Part shown: positions 1-6,507 of the stretch, one piece after another
Layout: every line of letters starts with the position of its first letter
How positions within the stretch are numbered: the stretch's first letter is position 1
Origin: Desertivirga sp966211215
GTDB lineage: Bacteria; Bacteroidota; Bacteroidia; Sphingobacteriales; Sphingobacteriaceae
NCBI GenBank assembly: GCA_966211215.1
Contig: CBIHNR010000231.1
Span: 1-7,717 of the forward strand
Reading direction: 5' to 3'
Length of the DNA: 7,717 bases
Position numbers and translations under genes: made by a program
Notes under the pieces: generated by a model
Seen by the model: the letters and a program-made list of their open reading frames with translations, nothing else
The model's database searches: none
Told to the model about the DNA's origin: nothing

Positions 1-705
1 AGTCACCGTTTGCCCATTAGGATTGGCGGATTTAGCTAAAAACATCAAATGTGGATAAAGGTAGGATGGGCCAGGACTGTTCTTTTCCTGCTGTTGGGAA
101 GGGATATTTCTTGCTATATAAGTAATAATATCAGCATCATCATCTTTATCATAGGATGTGGATTTAAGGATATTAAGCTTTCCGAAATTTAATTCTTTAA
201 AGTCCACTTTCATCCATCGGGGTACTTTTATAATCAATTTTTTTTCCAAAACCTTATAAGGCTCAGAAAAATAGATGCTTGTAAAATAACGCGGGTCATC
301 AATCGTTTTTTCGAACGTTACGCTCGCTTTATTGCCTTGTTCTTTTAAGTAGACAGGGAAGTAGCAAATGCGTGCATCAGAATAGAAGATATTGTCCTCT
401 GAATAATAACTATGTGAAGGCTTAAAGTTGAAAGGGATTTTGCCATTTAATTTGTGGAATACCGCATCAATGCTAATGTGTTCGTTATATATTTCAGCAA
501 TTGACAAGCTGGCATCATATCCCTCTGCCAGATAATTTGTTTCCTTAGTCTGTTTAATGTCAACCCGTGAAAGTTTTTGGTTCCAAACAAATTCTACGTT
601 TGTTGTGGCTGAAGAAACAATAACCGAGGTGTCTTGTGGCGAAGCTTTTAACTCCGGTTTAAGTAGTGTGGCTGTGATACAGGTAAGTAGGAAAGTTTTA
701 TACAT
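1..705 (-). CDS. DUF3857-type exported protein, C-terminus missing (runs off the left edge)
   Basis: Reading leftward from the ATG at 703-705, the frame stays open for 235 codons to the window edge, so the 3' part is missing. Residues 1-21 have a short positive start and a hydrophobic stretch (FLLTCITATLL), suggesting export, although no clean signal-peptidase site is visible. From about residue 38 the protein resembles the beta-rich DUF3857 domain, with the family-like stretch DPRYFTSIYFSEPYKVLEKK (137-156), then IIKVPRWMKV (158-167) and SYLYPHLMF (214-222). In Bacteroidota this domain is usually followed by a transglutaminase-like domain, which would lie outside the window; that is inference. 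The cellular role of such proteins is not established. It is divergent from murI. The 138-base gap between them (706-843) holds only weak promoter-like matches, such as TATATTCG at 719-726 on this strand. Confidence 0.7.
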   Translation of the reverse strand, partial: MYKTFLLTCITATLLKPELKASPQDTSVIVSSATTNVEFVWNQKLSRVDIKQTKETNYLAEGYDASLSIAEIYNEHISIDAVFHKLNGKIPFNFKPSHSYYSEDNIFYSDARICYFPVYLKEQGNKASVTFEKTIDDPRYFTSIYFSEPYKVLEKKLIIKVPRWMKVDFKELNFGKLNILKSTSYDKDDDADIITYIARNIPSQQQEKNSPGPSYLYPHLMFLAKSANPNGQTVT

Positions 706-843
706 ATTATCCAAAATTCGAATATATAAATTTTTAAAAGCCTCGTCATAGATGGTGGAGGATATTTCATTGCTCTTTTAAAGTGTGTAGTAGCCCAAGC
801 TAATTTTCAGCAGGGTTTAAGTATAAATTTTTAATTTCGCTTA

Positions 844-1671
844 ATGTTTAAAGAAGTGGGCCCAATTGGCGTATTCGATTCTGGCTATGGCGGTTTAACC
901 GTTTTTAAGGAAATAGTAAAGCAGTTGCCTCAGTATGATTATTTGTATTTAGGCGACAATGCCAGGGTGCCATATGGTACACGTTCGTTTGAAGTTGTTT
1001 ATAAATACACCTGGGAGTGTGTGCAGCATATGTTCAGGATGGGATGCCGCTTGGTAATTCTAGCCTGTAATACTGCTTCAGCTAAAGCATTAAGGAGCAT
1101 TCAGCAAAATAACTTGATTCACTTGCCTGATAACCGGAGAGTACTTGGGGTGATTAGGCCGACAGCAGAAATAGTAGGGGAGTTTACTAAGACTAAACAT
1201 GTTGGCATATTGGCTACGCAGGGCACAGTTGCATCAAAATCTTATGTAATTGAAATAGGAAAGTTTTTTCCAGAGGTGGAAGTTGATCAGGAGGCTTGCC
1301 CAATGTGGGTTCCCCTGGTTGAAAACAATGAATTTAATTCTGAAGGAGCTGATTATTTTATAAAGAAGCACCTGGATAATATTCTTGAGAAGTCACCTTC
1401 TATTGATACCCTGGTACTTGCATGTACGCACTATCCGTTACTGGCCGAAAAAATTAAAACATTGCTGCCAGAAAACGTGCAGGTAATATCCCAGGGAGAG
1501 ATCGTTGCAAAAAGCCTTGAGAACTACCTGTTCAGGCATCCGGAAATTGAAAGCCAGTGTTCGAAGGGCGCAAGCTCAGTATTTTATACCACAGAATCAC
1601 CAGATAGCTTTAATTCCAAAGCGACTATATTTTTAGGAAGCCAGGTTGAGTCGAGGCATTTAGAACTATAA
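844..1671 (+). CDS. murI: Glutamate racemase
   Basis: MurI interconverts L- and D-glutamate in the cytoplasm, supplying D-Glu for the peptidoglycan stem peptide. The 275-residue length is normal for the family. The N-terminal motif GVFDSGYGGLTV (9-20) carries the substrate-binding Asp12 and Ser13, followed by LGDNARVPYG (36-45). The two catalytic cysteines are present: Cys75 in ACNTAS (74-79) and Cys194 in ACTHYPLL (193-200), so the enzyme looks intact. The cofactor-independent Asp/Glu racemase fold is known for this family. The ATG at 844 is the natural start because the conserved N-terminal motif begins eight codons later. No Shine-Dalgarno is visible. A degenerate -7-like TTAATTTC/TAATTTCG lies only a few bases upstream (831-839), which would imply a very short leader, but I saw no matching -33 box. 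It stands alone on its strand, with hairpins downstream. Confidence 0.97.
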   Translation: MFKEVGPIGVFDSGYGGLTVFKEIVKQLPQYDYLYLGDNARVPYGTRSFEVVYKYTWECVQHMFRMGCRLVILACNTASAKALRSIQQNNLIHLPDNRRVLGVIRPTAEIVGEFTKTKHVGILATQGTVASKSYVIEIGKFFPEVEVDQEACPMWVPLVENNEFNSEGADYFIKKHLDNILEKSPSIDTLVLACTHYPLLAEKIKTLLPENVQVISQGEIVAKSLENYLFRHPEIESQCSKGASSVFYTTESPDSFNSKATIFLGSQVESRHLEL

Positions 1672-1675
1672 AAAG

Positions 1676-1708
1676 AAGAGGCTACCGCCTAGCCTGCGGC
1701 AGCCTCTT
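1676..1708. terminator. Hairpin just after murI
   Basis: AAGAGGCT (1676-1683) pairs with AGCCTCTT (1701-1708), and inside it CCGC (1685-1688) pairs with GCGG (1696-1699) around a 7-base loop, with one A/C mismatch. That gives 12 pairs beginning 5 bases after the murI stop. On the + strand the hairpin is followed by AAAATC, not a U-tract. On the minus strand it is followed by a U-rich run (from TTCTTTTTATAG). As an intrinsic terminator it therefore looks better for leftward transcription, although it is placed to protect or end the murI message. Confidence 0.45.
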
Positions 1709-1710
1709 AA

Positions 1711-1770
1711 AATCAGGCAGATAAAAACAACCCCCTACCTAACATTTATCATTTATCTCGGAGCCTGATT
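1711..1770 (+). other. Long imperfect hairpin in the murI-deacetylase gap
   Basis: AATCAGGC (1711-1718) pairs with GCCTGATT (1763-1770), and AGATAAA (1719-1725) pairs with TTTATCT (1752-1758). A 4-base bulge (1759-1762) interrupts the 3' arm and the loop is about 26 bases. A/T-rich sequence (ATTTATATTTATT) follows, so it could serve as a + strand terminator for murI backing up the first hairpin. The motif ATTTATC is tandemly doubled at 1744-1757, which gives the inner stem two registers. The rest of the gap (1771-1920) is AT-rich and I see no gene in it. Confidence 0.4.
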
Positions 1771-1871
1771 ATTTATATTTATTGGAATTAAAGAATTTAA
1801 ATTGGTTTAAGCGTTAGAAGAATCACTAAGAAATTGACTAATGAATCTCCAGAAATAATTTTTTTAAAACC

Positions 1872-1900
1872 TTTTTTGATAATACCCTTTTCTTAATTTG
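1872..1900 (+). promoter_or_regulatory. Weak candidate promoter for the deacetylase gene
   Basis: TTAATTTG (1893-1900) differs from the Bacteroidota -7 consensus TAnnTTTG at one position and lies 20 bases before the ATG. A T-rich run ending in TTG (1872-1878) sits upstream. If the TTG is used, the spacing is 14 bases, shorter than the usual 19 or so. No other candidate in the gap is better. Confidence 0.3.
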
Positions 1901-1920
1901 CGTAGAGTAACATTATACAA

Positions 1921-2820
1921 ATGAATTTCATAAAACCCTTAGTATTAGCCAGCTTAGTGCTCGCATCTTGTCAGGAAAACAAGAAAATTTCTGCCGAAAG
2001 TGTAGTGGATGAGAAGGCAGGCACTACAGCCGAAAATTATCAGTCAACAAGTAGCCCGGTATCAGAACCTGAAAATAACAAAGAAAGAAAACCCGCCGAT
2101 GCGGCAACGATTCTAGCCCGTAAGCAGGTTCCTATTTTATGCTACCATCAAATAAGAGATTGGAAATCATCCGACTCCCAAACTGCCAAAGATTATATTA
2201 CCCCGGTGGCAACGTTTAAATCGCATATTAAAATGCTTGCCGACAGCGGTTATCATTCTATTTTACCCGACCAGCTGTATAATTATTTAGTGTATGGAGA
2301 TCCATTGCCGCCTAAGCCAGTAATGTTAACCTTTGATGATACCGACCTTGATCAGTTTACAATAGCTGCTCCCGAATTAAAGAAATATGGATTTAAGGCG
2401 GTTTATTATATCATGACGGTGTCGATTGGCCGAATGGGGAAAGTAAAGTACATGAACAGCGATCAAATAAAGCAGCTTTCTGATGAAGGAAATGTGATTG
2501 GCAGCCATACCTATGATCATAAAAACGTTAAAAAGTATCAGGGCGAAGATTGGGTAACCCAAATAGATAAGCCGACTAAACGCCTTGAAGAAATTACAGG
2601 CAAAAAGATTGAATATTTCGCTTATCCTTTTGGTTTATGGAATAAGGAAGCCATTCCGGAATTAAAGAAGAGAGGGTTTAAGTCGGCTTATATTTTGTCA
2701 ACAAAGAGAGACGAGAACGACCCGTTATTTACAATTAGAAGAATTATTGCAAGCGGATACTGGACTGCTAAAACTTTGCATAACAGTATGATTAACAGCT
2801 TTGCCGAAAAGAGAAACTAA
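1921..2820 (+). CDS. Lipoprotein polysaccharide deacetylase (NodB / PgaB-IcaB type, carbohydrate esterase 4)
   Basis: The 299-residue protein begins with a lipoprotein signal (hydrophobic 6-16, lipobox LASC with Cys17), so it should be lipid-anchored in the envelope. Residues 18-66 are a low-complexity polar linker. The catalytic domain covers about 69-290. PILCYH (71-76) and the following helix resemble PgaB/IcaB-like deacetylases. Motif 1 is TFDDTD (137-142) with Asp139 and Asp140; motif 2 is SHTYDH (195-200) with metal ligands His196 and His200; motif 3 is AYPFG (234-238). These are the metal-dependent N- or O-deacetylase residues known for the family, so activity is likely. Motif 1 has Thr where most members have Gly. 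The substrate (peptidoglycan GlcNAc, poly-GlcNAc or another glycan) cannot be told from sequence, and no pga/ica-type neighbours are present. It converges on the OmpA-family gene with a 17-base gap. Confidence 0.9.
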   Translation: MNFIKPLVLASLVLASCQENKKISAESVVDEKAGTTAENYQSTSSPVSEPENNKERKPADAATILARKQVPILCYHQIRDWKSSDSQTAKDYITPVATFKSHIKMLADSGYHSILPDQLYNYLVYGDPLPPKPVMLTFDDTDLDQFTIAAPELKKYGFKAVYYIMTVSIGRMGKVKYMNSDQIKQLSDEGNVIGSHTYDHKNVKKYQGEDWVTQIDKPTKRLEEITGKKIEYFAYPFGLWNKEAIPELKKRGFKSAYILSTKRDENDPLFTIRRIIASGYWTAKTLHNSMINSFAEKRN

Positions 2821-2831
2821 CGGGATATGTG

Positions 2832-2863
2832 CCGGGTTTAGGGCTTTACTACTCTAAACTCGG
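2832..2863. terminator. Hairpin at the convergent gene ends
   Basis: CCGGGTTTAG (2832-2841) pairs with CTAAACTCGG (2854-2863) through 10 pairs including one G-U, around a 12-base loop. It overlaps the last codons of the minus-strand OmpA-family gene and starts 11 bases after the deacetylase stop. A T5 run follows on the + strand, but only after an 8-base interval (from 2872), and none follows on the minus strand, so termination strength is uncertain. Confidence 0.35.
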
Positions 2864-4739
2864 TACGCCTGTTTTTCTGCCTTCCTTCATCCGTATTATT
2901 CTCACTAATAGGCTTATTTTCGCCAAAGCCTTTAAAACTCAATCTATTGCTGTTTATCTTGTTAGATACGAGGTAATTATATACACTCTTCGCACGGTTT
3001 TCTGATAAAAGCTGATTCTGTTTTTCATCCCCCACATTATCTGTATGCCCGTCAATTTCGATACTTACCGTAGGATTACTTTTTAAAAAGGAAATGAGTT
3101 GTTGTAACTCAGCTTTTGACTCAGGCAGCAATTCTGCTTTGTTGGTGTCAAAAAAAATGTTTTTAAGGTTCACTAAGCCGCCTGTTTCAATTTTATGCAG
3201 GGCTATATCAAGGATAAAAGGTTGTGCAGGAGGCTTGTTATCTGTTAGTGCAAAGCTTTCTGAGTGAAAAAGGTAGCCTGGCTTGTCGACAGTGAGGGCA
3301 TATTTTTTACCAACCGGCATTGTTGCCAAAAACTCTCCCGATTCTGGATTACTTGTATCATCGTATGCCAAAGAGTTTGTTTTTAACTCGGTTATCTTTA
3401 CACCCGCCTCAATGGGTTCCTTTGTTTTAGCATCGTGTATTGTTCCTTTTACATAAGTAACACTACCGGGTTTTACATTAACAGGAAGCTCGAATGAGTA
3501 AATGTCCATTTTTCCCTGCCCACCTGGCATATTTGAAGAAAAATAAGCGGTTTTTCCATCAGTACTGATGCTGAGGCCGCTTTCTTCCCCTGCAGTGTTT
3601 ACAGGAAAGCCGAGATTTTCTGCTTCGTTCCAATTACCTGCATCATCAAGCCGGCTTATAAATACATCGCTTCTGCCGAGTCCGGGCCAGCCTTCAGATG
3701 CAAAATACAGAGTTTTCCCGTCTGCATGGATAAAAGGCGACTGCTCATTGCGGGCGGTATTAACTTGTGGCCCAAGGTTAACAGGAGGTGTCCAGGTTCC
3801 ACCTTCCTGCAATGTACTTTTCCATATATCAGTACCGCCCTGGCCGCCGGGCATCGAGCTAACGAAATATAAGGTGTGCCCATCCGCGCTGATTGATGGT
3901 TGTGATTCCCATCCGTTTGAATTGACAGGAGCTCCAATGTTAAAGGGTTTGCTCCATTCTTTCCCTTCCTTTTTGCAAACATAGATATCGCATTTGCCTA
4001 ATCCATCGGGGCGATTACATCCGGTAAAAAACAAATACATGCCATCAGGCGATATGCATTGTGCACCTTCATTAAATTGGTTTGAATTGATGGAAGGGCT
4101 TAAGTATGCCGCTTTTGCCCAATTGGCGCCATCTTTTTTGCTCTGATAGAAGTCTTCCTGATTCTTGGCACGGCGGGTGAAAATAAGATTCATTTCATCT
4201 GCCGTAACAGTTGGAAAGTACTCGTCATCCGCAGAATTAACTTCTGGCCCGAGGTTTTTAGGTGAAAAAGCTACAGGTTTTTTTATAGCGTTGATACTAA
4301 ATTCGCAGTCGGCAATATATTTGGCTATTGTTTTTTTGCTGGCATCGTTGAGGTTAGGGATTAAAAGATATTTGTTAAAAAGAGCAAGTGCAGAGCCGTA
4401 GTTGCCGGTATAAAACTCACTTTCTGCCAGTCCGAAAATGGTAAGTGAATGGAAGTCAGGATTGATTTCCATTACTTTTTGATAGTTCTTTTTAGCGTCT
4501 GGGTATTGCTGGAGTTTTCGATAAATGTCTCCAAGCTGCTGGTAAGCTATTATAAATTGCTTGTCGATGGTTACGCTTTTTTCAAGCAGTTCGGCTGCCT
4601 TTTCGTATTGTTTTGAAGATAAGAGCTGATTAGCTTGTTCGTAAAGCCGCTGGGCGTCTTTATTTTTTGATTTTACATCTTCTTGCCCATAAGTTGCGAA
4701 GCTTAAGCAACTTATAAGCAATATCAAAACTGTCTTCAT
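2838..4739 (-). CDS. PorE-like envelope protein: TPR + PD40 beta-propeller + CRD + OmpA peptidoglycan-binding domain
   Basis: I place the start at the ATG 4737-4739 (633 residues), because a signal peptide (MKTVLILLISCLSFATYG) begins there and AGGG lies four bases upstream. A TTG six codons earlier is possible but would spoil the signal peptide. TPR repeats cover about 28-130. Five PD40/WD40-like propeller blades follow, near 169-190, 222-254, 277-306, 331-360 and 384-414, each with an SxDGxxLYF-type core. A carboxypeptidase-regulatory-like beta domain spans about 427-500. The OmpA C-terminal domain spans 525-633, with peptidoglycan-contact residues Asp567 (GHTDN) and Arg582 (ENRAKS) and the terminal NRRTEF. 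This order matches PorE, a type IX secretion accessory protein of Porphyromonas gingivalis, but many Bacteroidota paralogues share it, so a secretion role is inference. It lies 32 bases after queE and is probably cotranscribed. Confidence 0.88.
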   Translation of the reverse strand: MKTVLILLISCLSFATYGQEDVKSKNKDAQRLYEQANQLLSSKQYEKAAELLEKSVTIDKQFIIAYQQLGDIYRKLQQYPDAKKNYQKVMEINPDFHSLTIFGLAESEFYTGNYGSALALFNKYLLIPNLNDASKKTIAKYIADCEFSINAIKKPVAFSPKNLGPEVNSADDEYFPTVTADEMNLIFTRRAKNQEDFYQSKKDGANWAKAAYLSPSINSNQFNEGAQCISPDGMYLFFTGCNRPDGLGKCDIYVCKKEGKEWSKPFNIGAPVNSNGWESQPSISADGHTLYFVSSMPGGQGGTDIWKSTLQEGGTWTPPVNLGPQVNTARNEQSPFIHADGKTLYFASEGWPGLGRSDVFISRLDDAGNWNEAENLGFPVNTAGEESGLSISTDGKTAYFSSNMPGGQGKMDIYSFELPVNVKPGSVTYVKGTIHDAKTKEPIEAGVKITELKTNSLAYDDTSNPESGEFLATMPVGKKYALTVDKPGYLFHSESFALTDNKPPAQPFILDIALHKIETGGLVNLKNIFFDTNKAELLPESKAELQQLISFLKSNPTVSIEIDGHTDNVGDEKQNQLLSENRAKSVYNYLVSNKINSNRLSFKGFGENKPISENNTDEGRQKNRRTEFRVVKP

Positions 4740-4771
4740 TATTCCCTGATAACGCAAATGGGCGTTTCTTG

Positions 4772-5401
4772 TTACGGAATATTTAAATATTTATGCGTTT
4801 GCAAAGAGATTTCCCATTTAGGGTTTTGCATTACATAATCTATAATAAGCGGAGTAACTTCTTTGGATTTAGACCATTCTGGCTGCAAATATAGCTTACA
4901 ATCCGGGCCTACCATTTCAGCATGTTTTTCTGCCCATTCAAAGTCGCTTTTATTAAAAACGATGACCTTAAGTTCGTGAGCTGATTGCCCTATACTTGGC
5001 ACCGGTGCTTTGAATTTTTTAGGCGACAGGCATATCCAATCCCATGAACCGGAAAGTGGGTAAGCGCCTGATGTTTCAATAAAGGTTTTAATGCCGCGTT
5101 TCTGCAATTCAGCTGTAAGATAATCCAGATTATAAATCAACGGTTCTCCACCGGTAACCACTACGGCCTTGCCTGGATTTTTTAAAGCGTTTTCAACGAT
5201 GGTATCAGTTGGAGTTAAGGGATGCAGTTCGGCATCCCAGCTTTCTTTTACATCGCACCAGTGGCAGCCAACATCACAGCCTCCAAGGCGAATAAAATAA
5301 GCCGCCTTTCCTGTGTTAAAGCCCTCACCCTGAATAGTATAGAACTCTTCCATTAAAGGTAATAGGGTTCCATCTTCAGGTACTTCATTTTTTCTCATCA
5401 T
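4772..5401 (-). CDS. queE: 7-carboxy-7-deazaguanine synthase (radical SAM)
   Basis: QueE converts 6-carboxytetrahydropterin to 7-carboxy-7-deazaguanine, the ring-forming step towards preQ0 and queuosine in tRNA. At 209 residues it has the usual compact QueE size. EEFYTIQGEGFNTGKAAYFI (18-37) is the family N-terminal signature. The [4Fe-4S] cluster cysteines are Cys42, Cys46 and Cys49 in CDVGCHWC. TGGEPL (83-88) is the SAM-binding GGE motif, and SPKKF (126-130) and KLYLQPEW (169-176) are also family-like. Two adjacent ATGs (5399-5401 and 5396-5398) could start translation; a perfect -7 box ends only seven bases before the first, so the leader is very short. No other queuosine genes (queC, queD, queF) are in the window. 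The PorE-like gene follows on the same strand. Confidence 0.95.
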   Translation of the reverse strand: MMRKNEVPEDGTLLPLMEEFYTIQGEGFNTGKAAYFIRLGGCDVGCHWCDVKESWDAELHPLTPTDTIVENALKNPGKAVVVTGGEPLIYNLDYLTAELQKRGIKTFIETSGAYPLSGSWDWICLSPKKFKAPVPSIGQSAHELKVIVFNKSDFEWAEKHAEMVGPDCKLYLQPEWSKSKEVTPLIIDYVMQNPKWEISLQTHKYLNIP

Positions 5402-5408
5402 GCGGGTG

Positions 5409-5416
5409 CAAATTTA
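5409..5416 (-). promoter_or_regulatory. -7 promoter element of queE
   Basis: On the minus strand this reads TAAATTTG, a perfect match to TAnnTTTG. It ends seven bases before the first queE ATG, so the message would have almost no leader. I found no TTG at the expected -33 distance. Confidence 0.5.
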
Positions 5417-5523
5417 TGGAAATATTATGGTTATGAGGATCTGCCTAATGTCAAACAATCAATGGGAAGGTAGTATTTCGCCTTAATAAAGGGAGGTTTA
5501 ACTCAATTCAGCGCAATAGCGAG

Positions 5524-5531
5524 TATTTTTG
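5524..5531 (+). promoter_or_regulatory. -7 promoter element of the Rieske gene
   Basis: TATTTTTG matches TAnnTTTG exactly and ends three bases before the ATG at 5535. If used, transcription would begin at or next to the start codon (leaderless). No clear -33 TTG is seen; TTTA at 5497-5500 is the nearest candidate, 23 bases away. Confidence 0.35.
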
Positions 5532-5534
5532 AAT

Positions 5535-5879
5535 ATGGAATGGATCAAAGTTTCACCCTTAATTGATACGGCTATAGAGTTTATTAAGCCGGTAACTGTA
5601 AAAGGCAGAAAGCTTGTCATGATAAGTGCACAAGGCAGGTTGTATGCAGTGCAGGCGAAATGCCCTCATGCAGGTGCCGACTTGAGCCGGGGCTGGTGCA
5701 AAGAAGGAAGCCATATAGTTTGTCCTTACCATCGTTATGAGTACGATTTATGTACTGGAAAGGGCAAAGAAGGGCAGGGTGACTATATTGAAACTTATAC
5801 CGTAGAAACGCGTGAAGATGGGATTTATATAGGAATAAAAAAGAGCGGTGGATGGTTGGAAGTGCTATTTGGTGGCTGA
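5535..5879 (+). CDS. Small Rieske [2Fe-2S] protein
   Basis: The 114-residue protein is essentially one Rieske domain. The cluster motif is C-x-H ... C-x2-H: Cys43 and His45 in CPHAGADLS, then Cys63 and His66 in CPYHRYEYDL, with 17 residues between, as in Rieske ferredoxins and NirD-like subunits. No signal peptide or membrane segment is present, so it is probably cytoplasmic. It would pass single electrons between a reductase and an oxygenase or similar enzyme, but no such partner is nearby. The ATG at 5535 is preferred over a TTG two codons upstream, because that TTG overlaps a -7-like box and the domain begins right after the ATG (MEWIKV). The NTF2-like gene follows after 120 bases on the same strand; a functional link is only a guess. 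Confidence 0.85.
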   Translation: MEWIKVSPLIDTAIEFIKPVTVKGRKLVMISAQGRLYAVQAKCPHAGADLSRGWCKEGSHIVCPYHRYEYDLCTGKGKEGQGDYIETYTVETREDGIYIGIKKSGGWLEVLFGG

Positions 5880-5918
5880 TAAACCAGTTCATGTGGCTTC
5901 AGGTAGTGGTGGCTGATA
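5871..5918 (+). repeat. Short direct repeats around the Rieske stop codon
   Basis: GGTGGCTGATA occurs at 5871-5881, covering the Rieske stop codon, and again at 5908-5918. The core GTGGCT occurs a third time at 5893-5898. The copies are not in a shared reading frame. The remainder of the 5880-5999 gap has no gene; TTTTG (5947-5951) with TAGTTATG (5968-5975) is a poor promoter-like match for the next gene. Confidence 0.6.
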
Positions 5919-5999
5919 CTTTTATTTTCAGAAACAATTTTCAATCTTTTGCATTCCTATTTGTGTATAGTTATGTAGAACCTAATTCACCCCAATTTT

Positions 6000-6443
6000 A
6001 TGACCAATCAGGAAATTGATTTGCTTACCAGGAGATTCTATGAATGTATCTGTTTTAACCATGAACATTACCCAAAGTTCGACAGGTTGCAAGAATTATT
6101 TTATGGTGATGGCAAGTTAATGAATGGCAATTACGATAAACCTATAGAGTTTACGGTTCAAAGTTATAGCCAGGCATTAATGCATCAAATAGAGGAAGGA
6201 AATGCAGTATTTTTTTCCCAACAAGAGATATCGGATATTACAGAAGTGTTTGGCAAAACCGCCCAGCGGGTAAGTGTTTATGAATATTCATTTATGCCGG
6301 AAAACAAAGAGCCCTGGAAGCGGGGAGTAAACTATATGCAATTTATTTTCATTGATGGCAAATGGAAAATAGTATCCATGTTATGGAACGACGAGAAAGG
6401 TAATTTGAAAATTCCAGAGAGCTATATGGCTGATGTTTTGTAA
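6000..6443 (+). CDS. NTF2-like (SnoaL/DUF4440-type) small protein
   Basis: The 147-residue protein has the pattern of the NTF2-like cone fold: an N-terminal helix (EIDLLTRRFYECICF, 5-19), a segment with DRLQELFYGDGKLMNG (28-43), a helix from about 52 to 66, and a C-terminal beta pair ending in GVNYMQFIFIDGKWKIVSML (109-128), where the GxW-KI strand is characteristic. There is no signal peptide. The superfamily covers isomerases, dehydratases, ring-hydroxylating dioxygenase small subunits and non-enzymatic binding proteins, and I see no catalytic signature that narrows it. It lies downstream of the Rieske gene and is closed by a strong terminator. The ATG at 6000 has no visible Shine-Dalgarno, which is normal for the phylum. 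Confidence 0.7.
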   Translation: MTNQEIDLLTRRFYECICFNHEHYPKFDRLQELFYGDGKLMNGNYDKPIEFTVQSYSQALMHQIEEGNAVFFSQQEISDITEVFGKTAQRVSVYEYSFMPENKEPWKRGVNYMQFIFIDGKWKIVSMLWNDEKGNLKIPESYMADVL

Positions 6444-6463
6444 AGCCGATTAAGAAATACGAT

Positions 6464-6499
6464 AAAAATCCCCAAAGTATTAAGCTTTTGGGGATTTTT
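6464..6499. terminator. Bidirectional intrinsic terminator between convergent genes
   Basis: AAAAATCCCCAAA (6464-6476) pairs perfectly with TTTGGGGATTTTT (6487-6499) around a 10-base loop. T-runs follow on both strands, so it can end the NTF2-like gene (stop 6443) and the convergent lipoprotein gene (stop 6508). A second copy, with the same loop, lies at 7622-7667. Confidence 0.92.
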
Positions 6500-6507
6500 T
6501 ATTCTAT

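Noticed and set aside
557..751. Small + strand frame opposite the DUF3857-type gene.
   Set aside because: It lies over the start of a minus-strand frame that stays open for 235 codons with domain-like sequence.
2832..2863. Reading the convergent hairpin as a strong terminator.
   Set aside because: The U5 run is eight bases from the stem on one strand and absent on the other, so it is kept only as a weak call.
3568..3984. Open frame of 138 codons on the + strand opposite the PD40 region, and a minus-strand frame at 3656-3982.
   Set aside because: Both are shadows of the OmpA-family gene; their translations show no family features and the main frame has clear domains throughout.
4740..4757. 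TTG start six codons upstream for the OmpA-family gene.
   Set aside because: The downstream ATG begins a proper signal peptide and has AGGG four bases before it; the extension adds MRYQGI with no family support.
5490..5500. GGGAGG as a Shine-Dalgarno site.
   Set aside because: It is about 40 bases from the Rieske ATG and no start codon lies at a usable distance.
5529..5534. TTG start two codons upstream for the Rieske gene.
   Set aside because: It overlaps a perfect -7-like box, and the ATG at 5535 fits the domain start.
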